A stretch of DNA of 64,000 bases from Haloplanus aerogenes (GTDB lineage Archaea > Halobacteriota > Halobacteria > Halobacteriales > Haloferacaceae): the NCBI RefSeq assembly GCF_003856835.1, contig NZ_CP034145.1, positions 1,674,001 to 1,738,000 of the forward strand, read 5' to 3'. The notes under the pieces were generated by a model. That model ran no database searches and was not told the origin of the DNA. It saw only the letters and a list, made by a program, of their open reading frames with translations. Position numbers and translations under genes: made by a program. Positions 52,462 to 61,256 of the stretch are shown piece by piece (position 1 is the stretch's first letter; every line of letters starts with the position of its first letter).

Positions 52462-53085
52462 ATGCCACAGGTCACCGTCGACGCCATCGAGGAAGTCGGT
52501 ACGCGGACCGTCGCGCTCGAACTCGAGACGCCCGAAGGCTTCGACGCCGAACCCGGTCAGTTCCTGCTCGTCCGGGCAACCGTCGATGGCGTCGAGGAGA
52601 CGGGCTACTACACGCTCTCGTCGCCGGACGTGGAGGGCACGATGGAAGTGACCGTCGAGTACGTCCCCGAGGGGACGCTCGCGCCGTGGTTGGCCGAGCG
52701 CGAACCCGGCGACGAGATAGAGATCGAAGGGCCGTTCGGCGACGTGCGGTACACGGGCGACGGCGACGCGCTCGTCGTCGCCGAGGGACCGGGCATCGGT
52801 CCCGCCGTGGGGATCGCCGAACGCGCCCAGCGCGAGGGGTACGACGCGACGGTCGTCTTCTGGGGCGAGGAGCCGCCCCACCGCACCCGCCTCGACGCCC
52901 TCGAAGACGGCGGCGCGACGGTACTGCTCGTCGGGTCGCTCGACGAGGCCGCCGACACGCTCGCCGCGGCCGGTGACGCCACGGTGTACGTCTTCGGTTT
53001 CGAGTCGTTCGTCAGGGACGCGAAGACCGTCGCCGACGCCGTCGGCGTCGAGAACGTCCGCGCCGAGAGCTTCGGGGCGCGGTAA
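52462..53085 (+). CDS. FNR-like FAD/NAD(P)-binding oxidoreductase
   Basis: 207 residues. FAD-binding barrel with GQFLLVRATVDGVEETGYYTLSSP and PEGTLAPWLAEREPGDEIEIEGPFG; nucleotide-binding part AEGPGIGPAVGIAERA. Ferredoxin-NADP reductase/benzoate-dioxygenase-reductase-like but without a 2Fe-2S domain and shorter than typical (about 240). The usual RxYS FAD motif is changed to YYTLS. Flanked by two ADHs; may supply electrons to or from a partner ferredoxin. Confidence 0.78.
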   Translation: MPQVTVDAIEEVGTRTVALELETPEGFDAEPGQFLLVRATVDGVEETGYYTLSSPDVEGTMEVTVEYVPEGTLAPWLAEREPGDEIEIEGPFGDVRYTGDGDALVVAEGPGIGPAVGIAERAQREGYDATVVFWGEEPPHRTRLDALEDGGATVLLVGSLDEAADTLAAAGDATVYVFGFESFVRDAKTVADAVGVENVRAESFGAR

Positions 53086-54300
53086 TCACCACGCCGCGTC
53101 CAGCACCGCCCGCACGTCGTCGACCGTCGGGTCCAGTCCGTCGGGAACCGTCCCCATCAGCGCGTCGTCGATAATTCGCTCCGCCACGTCGTCCAGATCC
53201 GACCGTGCGAGGCCGTCGATGGTCCGCAGGCGAGCGGGGAGACCGAGATCGTCGCGCACGTCGGCCACTGCGTCGACGACGGCCTCGGCGGTCGCGCCGG
53301 CATCCAGCCCCGCGGTGTCGACGCCCAGCGCCTCCGCTAGCAGGTCCCGGCGGCCGTCGACGTGTTCGAACAGGTAGCGCAGGACGTGCGGGGCGACGAT
53401 GCCGTGGACGACGCCCTGATGCGCGTCGTAGTTGCGCGAGAAGCCGTGGCCGAAGGCGTGAACGATCGAGAGTTTGTACGCGCCGGGCTCCGAGATGCCG
53501 TACTGGACACAGACGATGCCGGCCAACACGTCGTCGAGGTCGTCGGCGTCCATCGGGTCCTCGCGCAGGGTGGAGAGACCGGATCGCAGGAGTCGGAGTC
53601 CCCGGGCTGCGGTCCCGTCGGTGACTGGCGTCGAGTTGCTGGTGTAGAGCGCTTCGATCCCCTTGTCGAAGCCGTTCATGGCCGACGCCGTGAGGATGGA
53701 CTCGGGCGTCGTCCGGTAGAGATCGGCGTCGTAGCACAGTGCGGCGGGCATGAGGCGGTCGCCGCCGACGCCGCCGCTCGCCGGTCGTTCCGCGTCGGCG
53801 TCGAGCGCGAACGTCACGCCCGCGACGGTCGACAAGTCGGCGCCAGCGAGCGTCGTCGGCACGGCGACGACGGGAAGCGGCGTGCCCGACTCGAGCGAGA
53901 GCGACGCCTCCGCGACTGCCCGCTCTCCAACCGTCTCGGGGTCGTCGTCGTGGGTCGTCAGCGTCGCCATCACTTTCGCTACGTCGAGCGAACTCCCGCC
54001 GCCGACGGCGACCAGTACGTCGGCGTCGACGGCACGGGCGCGCTTTACGCCCTCGACGGCCGTGCCGAGGTACTTCTCGGGCGTCGTCTCGTCGAAGACG
54101 CCGGCTAGCCGGTCGCCCAACCCCTCGCGAATCGGGTCCATCACTGCCGGCGTCGAGCCGACGGTGGTGCCACAGACGACGAGCGCGCGCTCCCAGCCGT
54201 GACGTGCACAGATGGACGACAGGTCGGCCACACAGCCCGGCCGACACACGATGTCGCCCGGTCGGTACGCGAACTCGAACCGTTGCCGGTCGCGGGTCAT
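53086..54300 (-). CDS. Iron-ADH-family dehydrogenase with altered metal site
   Basis: 404 residues, maleylacetate-reductase/GldA-like: VAVGGGSSLDVAKV near 96, VPTTLAGADLSTVAG. Later His ligands are kept in SIVHAFGHGFSRNYDAHQGVVHG. At the first metal motif the sequence is NGFDKGIEALY, where relatives have a His (for instance ALxHAxEALY), so one or two ligands are lost. Substrate not predictable. Convergent with the FNR-like gene with no gap. Confidence 0.78.
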   Translation of the reverse strand: MTRDRQRFEFAYRPGDIVCRPGCVADLSSICARHGWERALVVCGTTVGSTPAVMDPIREGLGDRLAGVFDETTPEKYLGTAVEGVKRARAVDADVLVAVGGGSSLDVAKVMATLTTHDDDPETVGERAVAEASLSLESGTPLPVVAVPTTLAGADLSTVAGVTFALDADAERPASGGVGGDRLMPAALCYDADLYRTTPESILTASAMNGFDKGIEALYTSNSTPVTDGTAARGLRLLRSGLSTLREDPMDADDLDDVLAGIVCVQYGISEPGAYKLSIVHAFGHGFSRNYDAHQGVVHGIVAPHVLRYLFEHVDGRRDLLAEALGVDTAGLDAGATAEAVVDAVADVRDDLGLPARLRTIDGLARSDLDDVAERIIDDALMGTVPDGLDPTVDDVRAVLDAAW

Positions 54301-54685
54301 GCCCCCGATAGTCCCGCGGAGACCAAGAAACCTCCAGCCGGGAAGCTGCGCTTCGATTCCGATTAATCTACGATTTGAAGGTATTCTTTAAATCTTATGA
54401 TTTTATTTTGTCAGAAATGACAGTTAATAGATATCGGCCATTTGAGCCGCTAATTCGTCCCTCTGTACGAGATTTTCGGGTCATGCGGACAGCTCCGAAT
54501 ATATTCGAGTAGACTAGTATAAATACTCTAAAAGGGCTATCAGCGACGTTCAGACGTTTTTGGAGTATTCGACAGATTTATTTGATATTTGACTATTCGA
54601 TCAATACGTACAAAATCTGCTTATTTTGATCCCCCTCGTCCCTACGCCGCCAACGTATATGTAGGTCCTTCCCGCACGGTGTGGT
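54301..54685. other. 385-bp AT-rich intergenic region
   Basis: Clearly lower GC than the rest of the window, with runs such as TTCTTTAAATC, ATAAATACTC and TTTATTTGATATTTG. It must hold promoters for the divergent ADH and the small membrane gene (AACGTATATGTAG about 30 nt before 54686). No ORF, tRNA or clear repeat was found. AT-rich islands of this kind may reflect past insertion. Confidence 0.4.
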
Positions 54686-54928
54686 ATGAGCGAGCGGATC
54701 AAGCCCCTACAGTTCACCTGGCTCAAGCGGGCGGTCGTGCTGGCGGAGGTGGTGCTGGGATCGCTCCTGCTCGCGTGGGTGACCGCTCTGATCTTTCAGT
54801 CTATCGTGGCCGGGCCAAGCGCTACGGGTGCCGAACTCGCCGACCTCACCCGGACGTTCGGTCTCATGCTCCTGATGGGTACGATCCTCTTTCTGGATGG
54901 GTTGCGCCGCGGGCGTCGCTGGATGTAA
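54686..54928 (+). CDS. Two-helix small membrane protein
   Basis: 80 residues: basic N-terminus SERIKPLQFTWLKR, helix VVLAEVVLGSLLLAWVTALIF, loop, helix TFGLMLLMGTILFLDGL, basic end RRGRRWM. Positive ends inside, so both termini are probably cytoplasmic. Unknown function; ends 4 bp from the convergent MalK-type gene. Confidence 0.6.
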   Translation: MSERIKPLQFTWLKRAVVLAEVVLGSLLLAWVTALIFQSIVAGPSATGAELADLTRTFGLMLLMGTILFLDGLRRGRRWM

Positions 54929-54932
54929 CCGA

Positions 54933-56048
54933 TCAGCGCAGGAGGGCGTCGCCGGTCGTGGGATCGAACAGGTGGATGTTGGCGGGATCGATGGTCACGT
55001 CGACCACGTCGCCATGTTCGATATCCATGTCCTCGTCGACGACGGCCTTGACGCGGATGTCGTTCTCTTCGAGGTGGAGGATGAGTTCGTCGCCGGCGGT
55101 TTCGACGACGACGACTTCGATCTGCCCCGCGAGTTCGCCGTCGGTCGTGCCGTGTTCCGAGACGAGAAGGTTCTGGGGCCGGATACCGAGCGTGTAGGCG
55201 CCGCCGTCCGTCGTCGCGTCACGGATGGCACTGCCGGCCACCGTATCGACGGGCACTTCGATGTCGAACACCGCGTTGGCGAGTCGCACGGCGCCGTTCT
55301 CGTGGAACGTCTCCACGTCGAGGAAGTTCATGCTCGGCGTGCCGATGAAGTCCGCGACGAACTGGTTGGCCGGGTTCCGGTAGAGTTCCTGTGGCGCGGC
55401 GAGTTGCTGGATGGTCCCCTTGTCGAGGACGGCCACCCTGTCGCTCATCGTCATCGCTTCGATCTGGTTGTGGGTGACGTAGACGGTCGTCACGCCGAGT
55501 TCGCGCTGCAGTTCGACGAGCGTCGCCCGCATCTCCGTCCGCAGTTTGGCGTCGAGGTTGGCGAGCGGTTCGTCGAGCAGGAAGACTTCGGGGTCGCGGA
55601 CGATGCTCCGGCCGAGCGCGACGCGCTGTTGCTGACCGCCGGAGAGTTGCTGCACGTCACGGTCGAGGAGTTCCTCGATCTGCAGGAGATCCGCCGCATC
55701 CTCGACGGACGCCCGACGCTCGTCGGCGTCGACGCCCTGCATCTTCAGGCCGAACTCCATGTTCTCGCGCACCGTCATGTTGGGGTAGAGCGCGTAGTTC
55801 TGGAACACCATGGCCACGTCGCGTTCCTGTGGCGGCACGTCCGTCACGTCCTTCTCGCCGAACAGGATTCGCCCCTCAGAGGCGGTGACGACGCCCGCGA
55901 GCATCCGGAGGATGGTGGACTTCCCGCTCCCCGACGGCCCGACCAGCGTGACGAAATCACCGTCCTCGATTTCCAGTGAGACGTCGTCGACGGCCAACAC
56001 GTCCCCGTCGTATCGCTTCACGATGTCCTCGAGAGTGACTTTTGCCAT
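54933..56048 (-). CDS. MalK/UgpC-type ABC transporter ATPase
   Basis: 371 residues. Walker A GPSGSGKST near 40, Q-loop, LSGGQQQRVALGRS signature, Walker B VFLLDEPLANLD, H-loop VTHNQIEAMTM, then the C-terminal TOBE/OB domain with LGIRPQNLLV. This is the type powering sugar or polyol-phosphate uptake. No permease or binding protein genes are adjacent, so it must serve transporters coded elsewhere. A TATAAAAT-like box at 56073-56080 is 28 nt upstream of the ATG at 56048. Confidence 0.92.
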   Translation of the reverse strand: MAKVTLEDIVKRYDGDVLAVDDVSLEIEDGDFVTLVGPSGSGKSTILRMLAGVVTASEGRILFGEKDVTDVPPQERDVAMVFQNYALYPNMTVRENMEFGLKMQGVDADERRASVEDAADLLQIEELLDRDVQQLSGGQQQRVALGRSIVRDPEVFLLDEPLANLDAKLRTEMRATLVELQRELGVTTVYVTHNQIEAMTMSDRVAVLDKGTIQQLAAPQELYRNPANQFVADFIGTPSMNFLDVETFHENGAVRLANAVFDIEVPVDTVAGSAIRDATTDGGAYTLGIRPQNLLVSEHGTTDGELAGQIEVVVVETAGDELILHLEENDIRVKAVVDEDMDIEHGDVVDVTIDPANIHLFDPTTGDALLR

Positions 56049-56117
56049 GGCAACCAATGACAGTCACCGGCATATAAAATCATTGTGAACGGCGTCGGGT
56101 CGCCGTGACTCCTGTTG

Positions 56118-57773
56118 TCAGGGCGACTCGCTGACCGTCACGTCGATGCCGGAGATCACGTCGTCGATGCGGAGGATGGTGGTTGCGGCGCCTGCGGCGG
56201 TGTGGATCGATCCCCGTTTGAACGCCGCTGGCTCGACGACGCCGGCGTCGAGGGCGCTCCCGAGTTCGCGCTCCAACCCGAGGACGCCGGCGTCTCGCTC
56301 GCCCCGGCTGTGCGCGGTCCGGAGGTCGAGAATCGCGTCGGTCGGGTCCATCCCCGCGTTGCGCGCGAGGAGGCGCGGGACGGCTTCGACGGCGTCGGCC
56401 ACCGCCTCGATCACCATCGACTCCCGGCCGCCGACGCCGGGTGCGGCGTCCCGCAGGTGCTGTGCGATGGCCATCTCGGCCGCGCCGCCACCGGGGACGA
56501 CCTGCCCCGTCTCCAGCGCCGAGGCCACGGACGCGACGGCCGCGTTCACGTTGCGCTTGGCCTCCCAGCCCGCCATCCACGTACTGCCGTGGAGGAGGAC
56601 CGAGGCGAGGTCGCCCGGCAGGTCCCGGAAGAAGACGACCTCCTGTTCGACTTCGGGGTACTCGCGCCGGGTGATCGACCCGACCGACCCCGCGTCGTCG
56701 GGGTCGAACGCGCCGAGGTGGGGGAGGAGCGTCCCGCCGGTCGCCCTGGCCAGTGCCTTCAGCCGCGCCTCGTCGGCGTTGCGGACGACGGCGATCCCCG
56801 CGCGGTCGAGGCGGGCGACGGTCGCCTCGTCGACACGGTTGGCTGCGAGGAGTACGTCGACGCCGGCGTCGACGAGCGGGCGAACCGACTCCTCGACCAG
56901 TTCGCGTTCGCGGTCGGTGAACCGCTGGAGGTCGTCGGCCGTCTCGGCCGCGATGGTCAGCGACTGACTCGTCCCGGCGTCGGCCCCAGCCTCCGACTCG
57001 ATCCGGTCGTTCACCTGCTGGGACGCGGTGACGGCCTGTGTCGTCATCGCGATCGTGGCGTCCGTCAGCGACTCGGGCACGTAGTTGCCCGCGAACGACT
57101 TCTTGAGGACGAGGCCGTCGACGAACTCGCTGTCCGCCAGACTACCCGCACGCAGCGACTCGGTGCGGACGGCGTCGGGATCTAGGTGCCCGTCTGCGGC
57201 CGCGTCGCGGAGCCACGCCACGAGGGTGTCGGCGAGGGGTTCGGTGACGGTGCCGCCGAGCGTGGTGTGGACGAGGTCGGCGATCCGATCCTCGTCGACG
57301 GGGACAGCGGCCTCGTCGATGGCATCACCGGCGAGGGGGACGGCCGCGTCGATGCCGTTGATGACCGTCCGCGGGTGGAAGCCCCGGTCGATCAGGTCGG
57401 CCGCCGCCTCCAGCATCCGCCCGGCGTACACCGTCGCGGTGGTCGTACCGTCGCCGTGGCGGTCGTCCTGCGCCGCGGCGACGCGGGCGACCATCGATGC
57501 CGCCGGTGATTCGAACGGGACCTTCTTGAGGATGTACGCCCCGCTGTTCGTCACCTGGAAGTAGTCGTCTAACCCTTCCTCCTCTTTCTCTGGCTTGCGG
57601 TAGACGATCTTGTCCCGGCCGTGGGGACCGAGCGTCGTCTCGACGAGGTCGGCCACCGTCGCGGCCGCCGTGGCGTTCGCCTCGACGACGCTCTCCCGAT
57701 CCGCGCCGGTGGCCTGCCCCTCGGCCATGATCCCGTCGACTCCCGTCTGGGTTCGTCCCCCGTCGTGACTCAT
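56118..57773 (-). CDS. Thermosome/TCP-1 paralogue with degenerate ATPase residues
   Basis: 551 residues, group II chaperonin fold from end to end: EANATAAATVADLVETTLGPHGRDKIVY, GDGTTTATVYAGRM, VPGGGAAEMAIAQHL, and the C-terminal ILRIDDVISG. Functional subunits have GPKGMDK, TNDGATIL and DDAL at the nucleotide site. Here these read GPHGRDK, TNSGAYIL (near 73) and VNAAV (near 408), removing two catalytic Asp. It lacks the usual GGM tail. It may be a structural or regulatory subunit. Start chosen at 57773. Confidence 0.8.
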   Translation of the reverse strand: MSHDGGRTQTGVDGIMAEGQATGADRESVVEANATAAATVADLVETTLGPHGRDKIVYRKPEKEEEGLDDYFQVTNSGAYILKKVPFESPAASMVARVAAAQDDRHGDGTTTATVYAGRMLEAAADLIDRGFHPRTVINGIDAAVPLAGDAIDEAAVPVDEDRIADLVHTTLGGTVTEPLADTLVAWLRDAAADGHLDPDAVRTESLRAGSLADSEFVDGLVLKKSFAGNYVPESLTDATIAMTTQAVTASQQVNDRIESEAGADAGTSQSLTIAAETADDLQRFTDRERELVEESVRPLVDAGVDVLLAANRVDEATVARLDRAGIAVVRNADEARLKALARATGGTLLPHLGAFDPDDAGSVGSITRREYPEVEQEVVFFRDLPGDLASVLLHGSTWMAGWEAKRNVNAAVASVASALETGQVVPGGGAAEMAIAQHLRDAAPGVGGRESMVIEAVADAVEAVPRLLARNAGMDPTDAILDLRTAHSRGERDAGVLGLERELGSALDAGVVEPAAFKRGSIHTAAGAATTILRIDDVISGIDVTVSESP

Positions 57774-57846
57774 TGTGAGTGCCCGATACTGTGTTCCGCC
57801 CCCTGAACTTTGTGGTTGCTGGGGCGACACGTTCGCCTCGACGGTA

Positions 57847-57856
57847 GATTTATACC
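57847..57856 (+). promoter_or_regulatory. TATA box of the SDR gene
   Basis: GATTTATACC is centred 28 nt before the ATG at 57880, consistent with a leaderless transcript. Confidence 0.6.
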
Positions 57857-57879
57857 CGTCACCTCGGACACTTGGCAGT

Positions 57880-58662
57880 ATGGATTTGCAGGACACGCGA
57901 GCCGTCGTGACGGGCGGCAGTCGCGGCATCGGAGAAGCGATCTGTCTCGAACTCGCCAGCCGAGGGGTCGAAATCGCCATCGCCGACATCGACGAGGACG
58001 GCATGGCCGACACCGTCGACCGGATCGAGACCGAGACCGACAGCACGGCCGAGTGGTACTACGTCGACCTCGCCGACCCGGACCTCGTCGACGAACGGAC
58101 CGACGAAATCCTCGACGACCTCGGCGGCGTCGAGATTCTGGTCAACAACTCCGGGATCATGGGGCCGACGGCGCCCCTGGAGGACGTGACCGTCGAGGAG
58201 TGGGACCAGATGATGCACGTCAACCTCCGCGGGCAGTTCCTGATGTGCCGGGCCATGTTGCCGACGATGAAAGACGCCGGCTTCGGCCGCATCGTCAACA
58301 TCGCCTCCATCACGGGCAAGGCCCCGCTGTACAACCGCGCGCCTTACGCCACCTCGAAGATGGGCGTCATCGGCCTGACGCGGACGCTGGCCGACGAGGT
58401 GGGCGAGGACGGCATCAACGTGAACGCCATCTGCCCCGGGTCGGTCGAAGGGCCGCGCATCCAGCGCGTGTTCGAGAAGCAGGCCGAAGCGCGCGACGTA
58501 CCCTACGAACAGGTCGAGGAGGAGGCGAAGGCGGAGAGTCCGATCGGCCAACTCGTCCAGCCCGAAGACGTCGCGGGCGTCGTCGCTTTCCTCTGTACGT
58601 CCGACGCCGACCGCATCACCGGACAGGACCTCAACGTCTCCGCCGGCCGCGTGATGTACTAG
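57880..58662 (+). CDS. Short-chain dehydrogenase of the HisD/MFS/IclR module
   Basis: 260 residues. TGGSRGIGEA cofactor loop, an acidic residue at the end of strand 2 (ADIDEDG) suggesting NAD, NNSG, catalytic Ser (NIASI), YATSK and CPGSVEGPR, plus a helical insertion near 205-225 (VFEKQAEARDVPYEQVEEEAKAES) typical of polyol or sulfonate SDRs. Neighbour of MFS, HisD-like and IclR genes. Substrate unknown; see findings. Confidence 0.85.
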   Translation: MDLQDTRAVVTGGSRGIGEAICLELASRGVEIAIADIDEDGMADTVDRIETETDSTAEWYYVDLADPDLVDERTDEILDDLGGVEILVNNSGIMGPTAPLEDVTVEEWDQMMHVNLRGQFLMCRAMLPTMKDAGFGRIVNIASITGKAPLYNRAPYATSKMGVIGLTRTLADEVGEDGINVNAICPGSVEGPRIQRVFEKQAEARDVPYEQVEEEAKAESPIGQLVQPEDVAGVVAFLCTSDADRITGQDLNVSAGRVMY

Positions 58663-59894
58663 TCCCGCCAGGCCACGTAGATCACGGCGACGCCGCCCAC
58701 ACCCGTCGCGACGGCGACCACCAACACGGTCCACCGGAGCGACGCGACGAACCCGCGTCCGGGCGAGAGGAGGGCGATGGCCGCGCCGGTGACGAGCGGC
58801 CCGACGCTGTTCGAGAGTCGGATGATCGACTCCCCGATGCCGACGACGCCGCCCCGGAGTTCCGCGTCCACCCGGTCCGTGACGACGTTTCGCAGGAGTG
58901 AGAAGGAGAGGCCGAAGCCGACGCCGACACAGCCGACGGCGAGGACGGCGACCGGAATCGAGGGGGCCAGCGCGAACAGTCCGAGGCCAACCGCCAGCGC
59001 GACGTTCGCCGCGACCAGCGGGCGGAAGGCGCCGTCGGTGGCCGCGGTGACGCGTCCCGCCTGACTCGCCGTCGTCGCATTGACGAGGCTCAACACGGTC
59101 AGGAGCGCGCTCGCGTACAGCGGCGAGTGGCCCAGGACTTCGACGACGAAAAACGAGTTGTAGGTGAGGAACGTGATCCAGACGAACGCCGGGACGCCGA
59201 GGGCGAGGAGGACGGCGCCGAGGCGGGGACGAGCGACCGCCGACAGCACCGCGCGGACGTACGCGCCGGTGTCGCGGGTCGCCGGTCGGCCGCCGTCGGA
59301 CCGGGGAGTCGACGACGGTTCCTCCAGCCCGACGTACACCAGCCCCGCGATGGGGAACGCGACGGCGAAGAGGAGGAAGGGGAAGCGCCAGGAGAGCGCG
59401 GCGAGGGCACCGGCGAACGCGGGGAAGACGGCCTGCGAGAGCGCCGAGGAACTGAACCGGAGGCCGTGGGCCGCCGTCTCCTCCGCGTCCGCGTACACGT
59501 CGCCGATGCTCGTGATGACGACGGGGATGATGCCCGAGTAGCCGACGCCCTGCACGCCCCGGAGCGCGAGAACGACGGTGTAGTTCGTCGTGAACGCGAG
59601 CGCGGACCCGCCGGCACCGAACAGGAGCAGCGACGCGATCAGGACGGGCTTGCGGCCGTAGCGGTCGGCGATGGCGCCCGCCAGCGGGATGCCGACGATG
59701 CTCGGCGCGGTGAACGCCGACATCATCAAGCCGAGACTGGCGCCGTCGATGCCGTACGGTCCCGCCAGCCCCTCCAGCACTGGCGAGACGACCACCGCGC
59801 CGATGGCACCGTTGATGTTGGCGAGGACGAGGAGGCGGAAGGTGGTATCGTCGAGGACCGACGCGCCGTCACCGAAGGCCCGTTCGAGGCTCAC
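58659..59894 (-). CDS. MFS transporter of the HisD/SDR/IclR module
   Basis: 411 residues with 12 hydrophobic helices. The loop motif GAIADRYGRKPVLIAS is the MFS motif A. I chose the GTG at 59894 because AAAATAAAA on the + strand (59916-59924) gives a TATA centred 26 nt upstream; a TTG at 59906 is less likely. Transports an organic substrate, presumably that degraded by the adjacent dehydrogenases. Its stop overlaps the SDR stop by 4 bp. Confidence 0.85.
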   Translation of the reverse strand: MSLERAFGDGASVLDDTTFRLLVLANINGAIGAVVVSPVLEGLAGPYGIDGASLGLMMSAFTAPSIVGIPLAGAIADRYGRKPVLIASLLLFGAGGSALAFTTNYTVVLALRGVQGVGYSGIIPVVITSIGDVYADAEETAAHGLRFSSSALSQAVFPAFAGALAALSWRFPFLLFAVAFPIAGLVYVGLEEPSSTPRSDGGRPATRDTGAYVRAVLSAVARPRLGAVLLALGVPAFVWITFLTYNSFFVVEVLGHSPLYASALLTVLSLVNATTASQAGRVTAATDGAFRPLVAANVALAVGLGLFALAPSIPVAVLAVGCVGVGFGLSFSLLRNVVTDRVDAELRGGVVGIGESIIRLSNSVGPLVTGAAIALLSPGRGFVASLRWTVLVVAVATGVGGVAVIYVAWRD

Positions 59895-59937
59895 ACTCCT
59901 CGTCAAACCGGCGCCAAAATAAAACCGGGTGCCCGCG

Positions 59938-61215
59938 TTACTCGTCTTCGTCGTCGCGGCGGCGCGCCTCGGCCGAAAGCTGGTGGGCGTGTGTCCCCTC
60001 GATTTCGCAGACGGCCGCGGCGTGTTCGGCCAATCGCGCCGCGCCTTCCGGCGTCGCCTCCTGGTGGGTGAGCACCTTGAGGTAGGTGCCGACCCAGATC
60101 CCGCCGCTGTACTTGCTGATCTCTAGGGTCGGGAGGCTGTGGTTGGTGCCGGCGCTCTTGTCGCCGAAGACGACGGGCGAGCCCTCCCCGAGGAACAGCG
60201 ACCCGTAGTTGTGGAGGTCGTCCATCAGCGCCCGCGGTTCCTCGGTCATCACCTGCAGGTGTTCCATCGCGTAGTCGTTGGTCAGGTCGACCGCCTCGGC
60301 CATCGTGTCCGCGACGATGACCTCGCCGTTCTGGTTCCAGCACTCGCGGGCGACCTCCTCGGTCCGGAGGTCGGGCAACTGGGCGTCGAGTTCGGCCATC
60401 GCCTCCCGGGCCAGCGTCTCGTCGGTCGTGATGAGGACGGGTCGGGAGTTGGTGTCGTGTTCGGCCTGCGCGAGGAGGTCGGTCGCGACGAGTTCGGGGT
60501 CCGCCGTCTCGTCGGCGAGGATCAACACCTCGGTCGGGCCGGCGAGGAAGTCGATGCCCACGTTGCCGTACACCTGCCGCTTGGCCTCGGTGGTAAAGAC
60601 GTTGCCGGGGCCGCCGACGTGATCGACGGCGTCGATACTCTCGGTGCCGTACGCCATCGCGCCGATGGCCTGTGCGCCGCCGACGCAGTAGATTTCGTCC
60701 GCGCCCGCGGCGTCCATGGCGTACAGTTGCGCGGGCTGGATGCCGCCTTCGTCGGTCGGGGGTGCGCAGGCGACGATCCGATCCACGCCGGCGATGACTG
60801 CGGGGACGATGGTCATGGCCGGCGAGGCGACGAGCGGGTAGCGCCCGCCGGGGATGTAGACGCCCGCGGACTCGACGGGAACGACTCGCTGGCCCATGCG
60901 GACGCCGGGGTGGAACTCCTTCTCGAAGCCTTCGATGTGGTCTCGCTGTTCCTCGTGGAACGCGCGGACGTTCTCGACGATCTGGTCGATGGTGTCGCGT
61001 TCGTCGTCGGTGATGTCCTCGCGGGCGGCCTCGATCTCCGCGTCGGTGACGCGGATCGACTCGCGGTCCACGCCGTCGAACCGCTCGGTGAACTCGCGGA
61101 CGGCGTCGTCACCGCGCTCCCTGACGGCGGACAGGATGTCGTCGACGGCCTCGGTCACCTCGTCGCTGATCTCGATGGACGGTCGCTCCGTCTCCTTGAG
61201 GTACTCGTGTCCCAT
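59938..61215 (-). CDS. HisD-family NAD-dependent alcohol dehydrogenase, probably not histidinol dehydrogenase
   Basis: 425 residues. The zinc set of HisD is retained: QAEHD near 248, EHLQ near 320, Asp and His in GDKSAGTNH near 350, His near the end (EGTHAHQLSA). However, PGGRYPLVASPAMT and GTNHSLPTLEISKYSGGIWVG differ from the biosynthetic HisD consensus (GTxxYPSSVLMN, GxNHVLPTxGxA) and resemble the sulfopropanediol-dehydrogenase (HpsN) branch. No his genes nearby. TATAAATC (61240-61247) fixes a leaderless start at 61215. Confidence 0.85.
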   Translation of the reverse strand: MGHEYLKETERPSIEISDEVTEAVDDILSAVRERGDDAVREFTERFDGVDRESIRVTDAEIEAAREDITDDERDTIDQIVENVRAFHEEQRDHIEGFEKEFHPGVRMGQRVVPVESAGVYIPGGRYPLVASPAMTIVPAVIAGVDRIVACAPPTDEGGIQPAQLYAMDAAGADEIYCVGGAQAIGAMAYGTESIDAVDHVGGPGNVFTTEAKRQVYGNVGIDFLAGPTEVLILADETADPELVATDLLAQAEHDTNSRPVLITTDETLAREAMAELDAQLPDLRTEEVARECWNQNGEVIVADTMAEAVDLTNDYAMEHLQVMTEEPRALMDDLHNYGSLFLGEGSPVVFGDKSAGTNHSLPTLEISKYSGGIWVGTYLKVLTHQEATPEGAARLAEHAAAVCEIEGTHAHQLSAEARRRDDEDE

Positions 61216-61256
61216 ACGTCGGCGCACGACCCTGTGGGGTATAAATCTCCGTGAAC

